This document shows, piece after piece, positions 9,199 through 17,479 of a DNA stretch of 18,063 nt (position 1 is the first letter of the stretch; each line of letters starts with the position of its first letter). Under the pieces are notes generated by a model. It was given only the letters and a program-made list of their open reading frames with translations, did no database searches and had not been told where the DNA came from. This DNA comes from Halieaceae bacterium (GTDB lineage: Bacteria; Pseudomonadota; Gammaproteobacteria; Pseudomonadales; Halieaceae), in NCBI GenBank assembly GCA_902518075.1, contig CABYEX010000029.1:1-18063 (forward strand). Direction: 5' to 3'. The translations under genes were made by a program, and so were the position numbers.

Positions 9199-9764
9199 TG
9201 CGGCTTCTGCTCGCATCGTCAAGCCCGCGAAGGCGGGTGCTACTCTCTTTGCTCGTTTCTGACTTCGAGTCTTCCGCGCCCGATATTGACGAACACCCCC
9301 GGGCATTGGAGTCGCCCGCTGAATACGTTGCGAGGCTTGCCAGTGAGAAGGCCAAAACGGGTGCCGCGGACCAATGGGTGAGTCTGGGTTCCGATACCAC
9401 AGTGGCTATGGGCCGCGACATATTGGGAAAGCCCCGCGACAGTCAGGATGCCGCGGCCATGCTCCGCGCACTGTCTGGGAACACCCACGAGGTACACACA
9501 GCGGTTGCTGTCGCCTATGGCGGTAGCGTCGAGACTGTGACCTGCACAACGTTGGTAGTGTTTACTGAACTCTCGGAGGCTGCGATACAGCAGTACCTTG
9601 CGACCGACGAGCCGTGGGACAAAGCCGGTGCTTACGCCATACAGGGTTATGCAGGGGCTTTCGTGAGTCAAATCAAGGGCAGCTACAGTGCGGTGGTCGG
9701 GCTGCCGTTGTGCGAAACCCGAGCGCTGTTGATCGAGGCGGGGGTGCCGGTCCGCCATGGTTAG
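9198..9764 (+). CDS. maf: Maf-like nucleoside triphosphate pyrophosphatase (YhdE type, dTTP/UTP)
   Basis: A 188-residue Maf/HAM1-superfamily enzyme that converts dTTP, UTP and modified pyrimidine triphosphates to monophosphates, a house-cleaning role. The motifs are SSSPRRR (7-13), GSDTTV with D66, GKPR (78-81), the THEVHTAVAV segment and KAGAYAIQG (142-150), followed by GSYSAVVGLPL. KAGAYAIQG and SYSAVVGLP fit the YhdE group rather than YceF. I chose the ATG at 9198, which overlaps the mreD stop as TGATG and starts exactly at the family N-terminus; an open frame from upstream runs inside mreD and is not real. The end overlaps yhdP by 8 bases. In Pseudomonas-like genomes rng normally separates the two. 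Confidence 0.95.
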   Translation: MRLLLASSSPRRRVLLSLLVSDFESSAPDIDEHPRALESPAEYVARLASEKAKTGAADQWVSLGSDTTVAMGRDILGKPRDSQDAAAMLRALSGNTHEVHTAVAVAYGGSVETVTCTTLVVFTELSEAAIQQYLATDEPWDKAGAYAIQGYAGAFVSQIKGSYSAVVGLPLCETRALLIEAGVPVRHG

Positions 9765-12700
9765 CGTGATACTCAAGAGTCTTGGACGAACCGTCTGGCC
9801 GCTGATGGTCATGGCCTTGGTGAGTCTCGCCATCTATGTCAGTGGTGGTCGTCTGCTTTTGGGGGAGCTACCGCGGGTGCAGCAGGACATAGAGCAGATT
9901 CTGTCCCAGCGATTTTCGGGTGATGTTCGCATTGGGCAGATTAGTGGCGCCATGGAGGGATTTTCGCCGCGCTTGGATTTGATTGATTTTGTGGTGCTGG
10001 ACAGTCAGACGGGTGCGGCTATTTCGCTACCCGAGGCCAGCATCAGGTTGAATCCCTGGGAGAGCCTGCTCAGCGGCGCCCCTCGTTTTGATGAACTCAC
10101 GCTGATCGGGCCCCGTGTCGATTGGAGTGGCGAGTCCGGCAATGACTCGATAGTGATCCCCTCAGAGCTGAGGGACTTTGTGAGCACTTTCGAACGTTTA
10201 CAGGTGCGCGATGCTCACGTGATTGGTGAGGTGGATCGGGATGGTGTGCCGATGACCCTAGAATCTTTGAGGATTGATATCGATCTGGCACGTGACAGAA
10301 GCCGGCGTATTCTCAGGGTTTCGATCGATTCTCCCGATGGTCGTCTGGTATCTGCCGAGGGGTATGGGACAGGTAACCCTTTTGAGCTCAGCCAATTTTC
10401 CGGGGAGTTACAGGGCAGCCTCAGCGGCGCAGGCGTGTCTTATCTCGCGAAATGGCTGCAATGGGACCTCACAGCTGAGGGGCAAACAGATTTTTGGTTT
10501 GCAGTGACAGGGGGGCAACCCACTGCGGTACTGCGGGCTAACCTGACGCAGATTGCTGTGACGGGTCAGACACCACTCAATTTGGATCGACTGCGCTTTG
10601 ACAGTGTTGTTGAGGGCCCGGTTGACCAGGCGAAAATCTGGATCGATGACGCGTCGTTGACGGCCGATGACCAGACATTTGTGCTTCCCCGGATACATAT
10701 GCATCGTCTCGGGGGGGGCTGGCGGATGCTGACCAATCGCTTTGAGGTGTCGCCTCTGATTGCGGCACTATGTGGGAGCGGCATGCTTTCTGATAAGGCG
10801 AACGAGATTCTCGAAACGCTTAGCCCTGCCGGCAGCGTAGATCGTCTGGCGCTCGCCTTGGAATCACTTGACCAGCCACTGAATCGTTGGGAGTTGGCGG
10901 CCACTGTCACCGGTGCCACAACGAACCCTTTCAGAAAGGTGCCTGGCTTGATCGGTATCGAAGCCTCGATTACCGCCAGTGAGGAAGGTGCAACTGCCTG
11001 GATCGATACCAAGGACTTTGAGCTGGTGCTGCCCAATGTGTATCGGGAGCCCATCCGCCTCACGTCTGTGTTGGGGACGCTGCATGGGCATTGGCAACGG
11101 GATGCCTTATTTCTGGAGCGTGGGTTGCTGCTAGGCAGTGCATCTGATCACGATGCCACAGTGCAGTTTGAGATTGATATCCCGTTTTCCAAACAGTCCT
11201 CGGTGCCACTAAAAATGAGACTGTCGGCCTCGGTGCTAGATGCGCCTGTGGGGATTCGCGATGCTTATGTGCCATACAGAATGCCGGCGCCAGCCTATGC
11301 ATGGCTGCAACAGGCACTGCCGGCCGGCAAGATTGAGCGCGGAATTTTCTTATGGCACGGCGGGTTCAAACCCTACGGCCACCCCGGTCAAACTATGCAG
11401 CTGGCGGCCGATCTCTCTGGGGTGACGCTCGACTACCAGCCCGGTTGGCCAGCCGCGTTGCTGACTGAGAGCCAGTTACGCCTTGATGACACGCGAATTG
11501 ATGCGTGGTCTGCACAGGGTGAGTTGGCTGGGCTCGCGCTCGTTGATACGGCAGTCGGCCTGCAGGTGGACAGCAATGCCAGCTGGCTGGATCTGCAGAC
11601 GCGGTCCAAGGGTAAGCCGGGTGAAATCTTGTCGGCACTGGAGCAATTACCCACGCTTTCTGTCGCGTATCCGGTCATGCGTGATCTGACCGTTGGTGGT
11701 GATGAGCCCACTGCAACCAATGCACACATCAGATTTGACCTGCGCAACGTGGCCTCGTCACTGGATGTGAACGTTGACGTGACGCTGACCAACGCCACAG
11801 TGGCGTCTGCGCTGCTTGATCTGCAGGCGGCGTCATTGAGTGGTGATTTGCGGTATCGCACGCAGACCGGATTCGAGAGTATGGGCATCACTGCCCGCGT
11901 TTTCGATCGGCAAATTGCTGTAGCGATGGGACCCCAGCTTGCTACGGCACCCGACACATTGTTGGCGGCGCAGCTTGATTTTGAAGCGGCTGTGTCAGAC
12001 GTCTTATCCTGGCGAGGCATCAACTACCCGCTTCCCGCCGAAGGCGTGACAGCCGTCACCGTGGATATCAATGTGGCTAGCGAGGTGGCGGTTGATGTCG
12101 AATCAGATCTCAAGGGCGTTTCGGTGTATCTGCCGCTTCCCTGGGGCAAGTCCGCCGAGGCCAGAGCGCCGTTGAAAGTCAGCTGGCGGGATCGTGAGTG
12201 GGCCGCATGGGAGATGTTCTGGTTTGGCAGGGCATCTGCCATCACCGATACCCCGCAGGCTGGGTCGATTTCTGCCATTCTCGACGTGACCCCCAGAACT
12301 CGACCGCTGCAATGGCCGCTTTTGGCACCCGACCCTGGCTTGCGCGTGACCGGGTTTTTACCGTCACTCGATCCTTCAGACTGGCAGGACACTCTCGCAC
12401 CGTTCTCGACAGAGGCAGCAAAGTTTGGCCCTACGGTTACGGTTGATGCACTGAAGATCGGGCGTCTGTTATGGCGTGGTGAAGAGCTGGGCGCACTGTC
12501 ACTCAACGCCAATCTGGAGGGTGAAACGTTGTCTGCTGATTTTGAGCTGTCATGGCTTCGCGGGCAACTTCAACAGGTCACCAGTGCGCCGGTATCGGAC
12601 TCGGCGGCGGCAATGCAGGCCAGTCTGGAGCGCAAGTTGCGCATTGAGTATCTGGATCTTCAGGGCTTGCCGCAGGTGAGCGAACAGTGGTCTGAGCGTG

Positions 12701-13641
12701 CCGCGCCGCCTGACCCGCAAGGCGCGTTGGGCGCCTGGATGCGACAACTGCATCTGTCTGTTGAGGGTATCCATCGGGCCGATACCGAATTGGGTGATCT
12801 GGATCTGACAATCGCCTACGTGGAGGATGAGGGTTGGCAGTTCAGAGAAGTGACGGGCAATTTTCTGGGAATCAATTGGTTGCCAAAAACCCGGATGATC
12901 TGGCAGTCCAGCGAGGAGGGTGAGTGGACCACGCTATCTCTCTCAGCAGAGCTTCAAGATGTGGCCACATCTCTCGCTTTGGTCGGCGTCGTCCCGTTGG
13001 TAGAAACCGAGCGCGGCAGGTTGGAGGCTGAGTGGCAATGGCCGGGCAGTCCCACCGATTTTGAGTTGACCGCGATGAGCGGTGATATGGAACTGGAGGT
13101 GGAGGCCGGATCGTTCGTTACGGCCAATGCAGAGGCAACCGGGGCGCTGCGTTTGCTGAGCTTGCTGAATCTGTCGGGTTTGTTTCGTCGTGCCAACATT
13201 AATCAGCTATTTGATCCGGGCGTGACATTCGATAGCGCAGGGGGCAGCTTCCGTTTTTCGCAGGGCGACCTACGCATTCGTGACTTTTCCATCGAAGGCT
13301 CCGGGGGTTACTTCACCTTCAGTAGCGATATCGATCTTGTCACCGAGACGCTGGACGGTGAATTGGTGGTGACGCTACCGCTGGTCGAAAACATTCCCTG
13401 GGTGGCAGCGCTTGCCGGGGGATTACCCGTCGCTGCGGGCACTTATTTGGTCAGCAAAGTTTTTGAGGATCAGGTTAATCAGTTATCGAGCGGTGTTTAT
13501 GCTGTGAGCGGCGATCTTGATAATCCTGAGGTCAATTTCGAGCGCGTGTTTGATGCGACGTCCCGGCTTTACGAGGTGTACGATCAGCCGGCCGAAGATC
13601 AATCGCCGACAGACGCTGCGGCATCAAGCTCTGATAGATAG
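9757..13641 (+). CDS. yhdP: AsmA-like intermembrane phospholipid transport protein YhdP
   Basis: A 1294-residue protein; E. coli YhdP has about 1266. One N-terminal membrane helix (around residues 10-30, VWPLMVMALVSLAIY) anchors it in the inner membrane, and nearly all the rest is predicted periplasmic beta-strand-rich sequence (DUF3971 region). An AsmA-like C-terminal part (about 1105-1265) carries FDSAGGSFRFSQGDL, SIEGSGGYFTFSSDIDL and LPVAAGTYLVSKVFED. YhdP, TamB and YdbH are bridge-like proteins moving phospholipids to the outer membrane. The ATG at 9757 lies inside the end of maf, so translation is probably coupled. The reading frame is uninterrupted, unlike mreB upstream. The last 43 bases overlap the end of darP on the opposite strand. 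Confidence 0.93.
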   Translation: MVSVILKSLGRTVWPLMVMALVSLAIYVSGGRLLLGELPRVQQDIEQILSQRFSGDVRIGQISGAMEGFSPRLDLIDFVVLDSQTGAAISLPEASIRLNPWESLLSGAPRFDELTLIGPRVDWSGESGNDSIVIPSELRDFVSTFERLQVRDAHVIGEVDRDGVPMTLESLRIDIDLARDRSRRILRVSIDSPDGRLVSAEGYGTGNPFELSQFSGELQGSLSGAGVSYLAKWLQWDLTAEGQTDFWFAVTGGQPTAVLRANLTQIAVTGQTPLNLDRLRFDSVVEGPVDQAKIWIDDASLTADDQTFVLPRIHMHRLGGGWRMLTNRFEVSPLIAALCGSGMLSDKANEILETLSPAGSVDRLALALESLDQPLNRWELAATVTGATTNPFRKVPGLIGIEASITASEEGATAWIDTKDFELVLPNVYREPIRLTSVLGTLHGHWQRDALFLERGLLLGSASDHDATVQFEIDIPFSKQSSVPLKMRLSASVLDAPVGIRDAYVPYRMPAPAYAWLQQALPAGKIERGIFLWHGGFKPYGHPGQTMQLAADLSGVTLDYQPGWPAALLTESQLRLDDTRIDAWSAQGELAGLALVDTAVGLQVDSNASWLDLQTRSKGKPGEILSALEQLPTLSVAYPVMRDLTVGGDEPTATNAHIRFDLRNVASSLDVNVDVTLTNATVASALLDLQAASLSGDLRYRTQTGFESMGITARVFDRQIAVAMGPQLATAPDTLLAAQLDFEAAVSDVLSWRGINYPLPAEGVTAVTVDINVASEVAVDVESDLKGVSVYLPLPWGKSAEARAPLKVSWRDREWAAWEMFWFGRASAITDTPQAGSISAILDVTPRTRPLQWPLLAPDPGLRVTGFLPSLDPSDWQDTLAPFSTEAAKFGPTVTVDALKIGRLLWRGEELGALSLNANLEGETLSADFELSWLRGQLQQVTSAPVSDSAAAMQASLERKLRIEYLDLQGLPQVSEQWSERAAPPDPQGALGAWMRQLHLSVEGIHRADTELGDLDLTIAYVEDEGWQFREVTGNFLGINWLPKTRMIWQSSEEGEWTTLSLSAELQDVATSLALVGVVPLVETERGRLEAEWQWPGSPTDFELTAMSGDMELEVEAGSFVTANAEATGALRLLSLLNLSGLFRRANINQLFDPGVTFDSAGGSFRFSQGDLRIRDFSIEGSGGYFTFSSDIDLVTETLDGELVVTLPLVENIPWVAALAGGLPVAAGTYLVSKVFEDQVNQLSSGVYAVSGDLDNPEVNFERVFDATSRLYEVYDQPAEDQSPTDAAASSSDR

Positions 13642-14126
13642 CGAAACAGCTTTCTTGCGTGTGCTTTCTCGTTGCCGCGCTGGATTTCCTTGGGGTGTTG
13701 GCGTATCCATTGGCGCAGCAGTGACGCCTCGGCGGCGGGCCAGACAGAGAGGATATCCCCAAGTGCCGCGTCGCCCTCATTTCGCAAGCGATCTCGAGCC
13801 GCTTCGACGCGATGAAAACCCGCGGTAGTTACCGCATTTTGCTGATCCAGCATCGCCAGCGCCGTCTCAATATGTGCCATATCCGTTGAACGCATCAGTT
13901 TACCTATAAACTGTAGTTGCCTTTTGAGACCGCCGCGGGCGGTAATACTGCGTGCGGTTTCTACGGCTTCTTTGAGCCGCTCATCTGTAATGTTGATTCG
14001 ATCAAGGTCCGAACGTGACAGCGAAACCAGCCGCTCACCCATTTTCTGCAGCGCATGCATCTGACGCTTGCGCTCACTCTTGCTGGGTCGCAGGTCATCT
14101 GTATCGCTGGTATCTGAGTTGGTCAT
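13599..14126 (-). CDS. darP: ribosome biogenesis factor DarP (YjgA, DUF615)
   Basis: A 175-residue, helical, charged protein of the YjgA family; E. coli DarP has 183. It helps late maturation of the 50S subunit, including around the peptidyl-transferase centre. Family features are the N-terminal SKSERKRQMHALQKMGERLV segment, ITARGGLKRQLQFIGKLMR in the middle, and LLRQWIRQHPKE with RKLFRYL near the end. The ATG at 14124-14126 comes 12 bases after the mgtE stop, so it is likely the last gene of that transcript. Its end converges on yhdP with a 43-base overlap. In Pseudomonas-like genomes pmbA and tldD lie beside it; both are missing here. Confidence 0.93.
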   Translation of the reverse strand: MTNSDTSDTDDLRPSKSERKRQMHALQKMGERLVSLSRSDLDRINITDERLKEAVETARSITARGGLKRQLQFIGKLMRSTDMAHIETALAMLDQQNAVTTAGFHRVEAARDRLRNEGDAALGDILSVWPAAEASLLRQWIRQHPKEIQRGNEKAHARKLFRYLSELDAAASVGD

Positions 14127-14138
14127 GATCTGGTGCCA

Positions 14139-15485
14139 TCACGCATAAAACGCGGTGGCGAGTCCGAGGAAAGCTAGAAAACCCACCACATCGGTAACGG
14201 TGGTGACCAGTACGCCACCTGCCAACGCGGGGTCAATGTGTAGTTTACGCAGCACGATAGGGAGACCTGCGCCCGTCACGCCTGCCGTGACCAGGTTGAT
14301 CAACATGGCGCAGGCAATAATGCCGCCCAGCATCGGGTCGCCAAACCACAGCGACGCGGCAGTAGCAATCACCGCGGCCCAGAGCAGTCCATTGAGGAGC
14401 CCTACCAGCGATTCCCGGCCGATAAGCCACAACTCATTGCGATGATTGATTTGACCCATCGCTATGGCACGAATCAGAATCGTCAGACTCTGAGTTCCCG
14501 CAATCCCTCCCATTGAGGCCACAATGGGCATTAGCACCGCCAGCGCGACCACTTTCTCAATGGTGTCCTGAAACAGGTTTATCACCGAGGAGGCCAGTAA
14601 AGCTGTACTGAGATTTACACCCAGCCACACCGCGCGCCGCGGAGCTGACTGCCATACCGTCGCAAAGGTATCCTCTTCCGCCAGACCGGCGAGCGAGGTC
14701 AGCGAGTGATCCGCCTCCTCCCTAATGACATCTACCACGTCGTCGATCGTAATCCGTCCCAGCAGCTGGCCGTCATCATCGACCACCGGTGCCGAAATCC
14801 AGTCATTTCGCTCAAATCGCCGCGCCACCTCGGTCGCGGATGTATCGGCGGCAATGGCTTCCTGGTCGGTGATCATCATCTCCCGCACTGAGACGGCGGG
14901 GTCGGACACGAGTACGGTGCCGATGGCCAGCAGTCCCACAAACCGATCGTTGCGATTCACCACGATCAGACTGTCCGTGTTGGGCGGTAGCTCCTTATGC
15001 CGGCGGAGGTAGCGCAGCACCACATCCAGAGTCAGATCTGCGCGAATGGTGATGGTGTCGGTGCTCATCAAACCGCCTGCAACGTCATCAGAAAAGCTCA
15101 ATACCTTCTGAAGGCGCTGACGGTGCTGCTCGTCCATGATCGCCAACACTTGAAAGGTCACCTCATCGGGCAACTCATGGAGGATGTCGGCGACATCGTC
15201 GTCATCCAACTGCTCGACAATTTCGGCCAGTGCCTCGGGCTCTCGGTCCGCCAACATGGCATTTCGGAGCTCGTCCGGCAATTCATTGACGACCAGTACT
15301 TCCTGCTCCGGTTCGAGAAGGCCCAGCAGCACCGCGCGATAGTCGGGGGGTGAGGAGCTGATCAAATAAGCGACGTCACCGGGTGACATCTCAGCCAAAA
15401 TACCGGCGACATCGCCCAACGTGCCCGAGCGGAGGGCAAATTCAAGACGCTCCGTCTTGCTGGGGAAGTTGGCGGGTGAGTTCAA
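14139..15485 (-). CDS. mgtE: magnesium transporter MgtE
   Basis: MgtE is a dimeric, Mg2+-gated magnesium channel of the inner membrane. The order is a cytosolic MgtE_N domain (LPDELRNAMLADREPEALAEI, DDDDVADILHELPDE), two CBS domains (near SDDVAGGLMSTD and EMMITDQEAIAADTS, with RITIDDVVDVI), a connecting helix, and about five membrane helices. The pore has VASMGGIAGTQSLT and TDVVGFLAFLG, whose Asp corresponds to the channel's Mg2+ site. I choose TTG at 15483-15485 because AGGAGG lies seven bases before it and the product (448 residues) matches family length; a TTG 13 codons upstream would place this perfect ribosome binding site inside the gene. It follows ptsO by 74 bases. Confidence 0.93.
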   Translation of the reverse strand: MNSPANFPSKTERLEFALRSGTLGDVAGILAEMSPGDVAYLISSSPPDYRAVLLGLLEPEQEVLVVNELPDELRNAMLADREPEALAEIVEQLDDDDVADILHELPDEVTFQVLAIMDEQHRQRLQKVLSFSDDVAGGLMSTDTITIRADLTLDVVLRYLRRHKELPPNTDSLIVVNRNDRFVGLLAIGTVLVSDPAVSVREMMITDQEAIAADTSATEVARRFERNDWISAPVVDDDGQLLGRITIDDVVDVIREEADHSLTSLAGLAEEDTFATVWQSAPRRAVWLGVNLSTALLASSVINLFQDTIEKVVALAVLMPIVASMGGIAGTQSLTILIRAIAMGQINHRNELWLIGRESLVGLLNGLLWAAVIATAASLWFGDPMLGGIIACAMLINLVTAGVTGAGLPIVLRKLHIDPALAGGVLVTTVTDVVGFLAFLGLATAFYA

Positions 15486-15497
15486 AGCGGGACCTCC
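15486..15497 (-). promoter_or_regulatory. strong ribosome binding site fixing the TTG start of mgtE
   Basis: On the minus strand AGAGGAGG is followed by TCCCGCT and then TTG. AGGAGG at seven bases is close to an ideal Shine-Dalgarno and outweighs the non-ATG start codon. Confidence 0.75.
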
Positions 15498-15559
15498 TCT
15501 GAGGCCGCCATTATCCGCTACCAACTCTGAAGATCTACCCGCGAAAATCCCTTTGTGAC

Positions 15560-15826
15560 TTATTCCAGCTCGCCAAACCCGCTGGCAAATAGCGCTTCCA
15601 ACGCCGTCATTGCGTCGTTTTCGTCATCACCAGTGATCGCCACGCTCAGGTCAGAATCAAAAGGTGCAGCCAGCATGAGAACTGACATGATGCTTTTCGC
15701 GTCGATCTCCTGATTCTGATAGCTGATACGGATATCGCTGGTAAATCTGGCCGCACAGTCCACGATTTTGGCAGCGGGGCGGGCATGGAGGCCAAGCGGA
15801 TTAATGACCTTGATCATCTTTTCCAT
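15560..15826 (-). CDS. ptsO: nitrogen-PTS phosphocarrier protein NPr (HPr family)
   Basis: An 88-residue HPr-family protein. H14 in GLHARPA is the phosphorylated histidine that passes phosphate from EI-Ntr (PtsP, not in the window) to PtsN. S45 in AKSIMSVLML matches the regulatory serine region of HPr. The protein ends in the ALFASGFGE segment typical of NPr. Position at the end of the rpoN-hpf-ptsN-rapZ cluster supports ptsO rather than sugar-PTS ptsH. The ATG at 15824-15826 is two bases after the rapZ stop; a second ATG at 15817 with GGAAAAG before it would give 85 residues and is also possible. A longer open frame upstream lies within rapZ and is not used. Confidence 0.92.
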   Translation of the reverse strand: MEKMIKVINPLGLHARPAAKIVDCAARFTSDIRISYQNQEIDAKSIMSVLMLAAPFDSDLSVAITGDDENDAMTALEALFASGFGELE

Positions 15827-15828
15827 TT

Positions 15829-16701
15829 TCAGCTGCCGGCCTCCGGCAGATCGCGATGCCGAATTTGCGCCGCAGGAAACTGCGTGATCAGATCTCGATG
15901 TAACTTCTCGGTCAGATAAACGGAGCGATGCTGACCGCCAGTGCAACCGATAGCAATTGTCATATAGCTCCGATCTGACTGATCGAAGTCACGTAAAACC
16001 CCGGCGATGAAGTCTTTGAGCTTGGCGAAGAAAGCCAGGCATCGTGCGTCTTTTTCCAGAAACTGGATGACCTCTGTATCGAGGCCGGTCTGAGAGCGAA
16101 GATCGTCCTGCCAATAGGGGTTAGGCAAAGCTCGGGCATCAAAGACAAAGTCGGCATCGGTTGGGACACCGCGTTTAAAAGCAAAAGATTCGAACAGTAC
16201 TGAGAGGCCATCTCGCTGCTGAACAAGTCGACTGGTAATCATAGTCCGCAGTGCTCGCGGTGTGAGATCGGTGGTATCGATGAGCAGATCCGCATTCGAC
16301 GCAATCGGCTCAAGGTGTTTCCTTTCGCGTGAAATCGCCTCGGGTAGAGAGTTGTCAGATCCCGCGAGCGGGTGTCTGCGCCGGGTCTCACTGAACCGCT
16401 TCAATAGCACATGAGGCTGCGCATCCAAAAAGATGATCAACCGATTAGGTAGTGCTGCCAGATGAGACATCAATTCAGAATTGTCCTGGATCCCGCTTTT
16501 AACGGCGCGTGCATCGACGCAGACAGCAACGCCCCGGAAACGTTCATATTCCTGGTGACCCACGATCTCCCCCGAGAACTCTGGTAATAGCCTCGGAGGG
16601 AGATTGTCTACGCAGTAGTATCCCTCATCCTCAAGGAGTCGCAGCACGCTACTCTTACCTGCGCCTGAGCTGCCGCTTATGATGATAAGTTTGGGCGTCA
16701 T
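15829..16701 (-). CDS. rapZ: RNase adapter protein RapZ
   Basis: A 290-residue P-loop protein; E. coli RapZ has 284. The Walker A motif is GSSGAGKS (10-17), followed by the family segment YYCVDNLPPRLLPEF. The C-terminal domain carries FVFDARALPNPYW and the conserved AIGCTGGQHRSVYL stretch. In enterobacteria RapZ presents the small RNA GlmZ to RNase E and so sets amino-sugar (GlcN6P) synthesis for the cell envelope; whether GlmZ exists here cannot be seen. The ATG at 16699-16701 overlaps the ptsN stop by four bases (ATGA), with GAGGAG just upstream. The position between ptsN and ptsO is conserved. Confidence 0.96.
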   Translation of the reverse strand: MTPKLIIISGSSGAGKSSVLRLLEDEGYYCVDNLPPRLLPEFSGEIVGHQEYERFRGVAVCVDARAVKSGIQDNSELMSHLAALPNRLIIFLDAQPHVLLKRFSETRRRHPLAGSDNSLPEAISRERKHLEPIASNADLLIDTTDLTPRALRTMITSRLVQQRDGLSVLFESFAFKRGVPTDADFVFDARALPNPYWQDDLRSQTGLDTEVIQFLEKDARCLAFFAKLKDFIAGVLRDFDQSDRSYMTIAIGCTGGQHRSVYLTEKLHRDLITQFPAAQIRHRDLPEAGS

Positions 16702-17159
16702 GTCTCCTCAACGTTCAACAGGAGTTGTCTCAATTCTTCCGGGTCAAGCGTCTGGCGCACGCGATTACGTAGGTCGGCATTTGAGAAACTTCGTGCCAGG
16801 GCGGCCAGTAAATTCAAATGAGCCTGTGTCGCCTCTTCGGGCACCAGCAGCACGAAAATAACATCGACGTCGCGGCCGTCTGTAGATCCGAAGTCAACAG
16901 GCTCCTGCAAGGTCACCAGACAACCGGCCGCCTCGGCGCATTCATTGATGCGGCAATGGGGGATGGCGATACCTTCTCCGATGGCCGTGCTGCCGAGCTT
17001 CTCTCGTGCCAGCAGTGCGCGATAAATGTTCTCGCTGCTGAGATTTAACGCGGCGCCCATCGCCTCAGCCGCACGCTCAAACACGCGCTTTTTGCTAAGA
17101 AGACACTCCTTGCTCAGCACCTGAAAGTGACCTAGTGTCACTGCGCTTGGGTCAGACAT
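16698..17159 (-). CDS. ptsN: nitrogen-regulatory PTS enzyme IIA (EIIA-Ntr)
   Basis: A 153-residue EIIA protein of the fructose/mannitol type. H68 in GEGIAIPHCR is the phosphorylated histidine, corresponding to His73 of E. coli PtsN. VDFGSTDGRDVDVIFVLLVPE and THLNLLAALAR-like HLNLLAALARSF are family segments. Phosphorylated by NPr, PtsN is a regulatory output with no sugar permease, affecting K+ transport, KdpD and other targets in studied species. It starts three bases after the hpf stop with GAGG about ten bases upstream, and overlaps rapZ by four bases, so it is read with hpf and rapZ. Confidence 0.96.
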   Translation of the reverse strand: MSDPSAVTLGHFQVLSKECLLSKKRVFERAAEAMGAALNLSSENIYRALLAREKLGSTAIGEGIAIPHCRINECAEAAGCLVTLQEPVDFGSTDGRDVDVIFVLLVPEEATQAHLNLLAALARSFSNADLRNRVRQTLDPEELRQLLLNVEET

Positions 17160-17162
17160 CGA

Positions 17163-17450
17163 TCAATGGCCTCGATGTTTTTCCTTATGTTTGATGACCT
17201 GTCGATCCAGCTTGTCGGCGAGTGAGTCGATGGCGGCATACATATCATCCGATTCCGATGAGGCAAAGAGATCCGCGCCTGCGACGTGCAGGTTGGCCTC
17301 TGCCTTGTGCAAGTGCTTCTCGACAACCAACGTCACCTCAATGCGAGTGATGTGGTCGCCATGACGTTCAATCGGGACCAGTTTCCCCTCGACATGCTGC
17401 CGGATAGCTGGCGTCACATCCACGTGGTGTCCACTAATAGTCAGGTTCAT
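17163..17450 (-). CDS. hpf: ribosome hibernation-promoting factor, short form
   Basis: A 95-residue protein of the HPF/RaiA family, matching the short HPF (YhbH) that helps form inactive 100S ribosomes in stationary phase. It begins MNLTISGHHVDVTPAIR, has VEKHLHKAEANLHVAGADL in the middle, and includes the DDMYAAIDSLADKLDRQ helix before a basic, His-rich tail. There is no long C-terminal dimerisation domain. The ATG at 17448-17450 follows GGAGTGAGCA. It lies 29 bases after rpoN and three before ptsN. Confidence 0.96.
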   Translation of the reverse strand: MNLTISGHHVDVTPAIRQHVEGKLVPIERHGDHITRIEVTLVVEKHLHKAEANLHVAGADLFASSESDDMYAAIDSLADKLDRQVIKHKEKHRGH

Positions 17451-17479
17451 TGCTCACTCCTTGGCTGAATCTTGCTAAT

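Noticed and set aside
9240..9833. Long open frame on the minus strand across maf and the start of yhdP (197 codons)
   Set aside because: It lies antisense to two genes with clear family motifs, has no recognisable domain and mirrors their codon structure.
10566..12512. Several minus-strand open frames of 160-200 codons inside yhdP
   Set aside because: They are opposite a continuous 1294-residue yhdP frame, are low-complexity Ser/Arg/Pro-rich, and show no domain or ribosome binding site.
15827..15946. N-terminal extension of ptsO by 40 codons
   Set aside because: The extension is within rapZ in a different frame, and HPr-family proteins begin just before the LGLHARPA segment.
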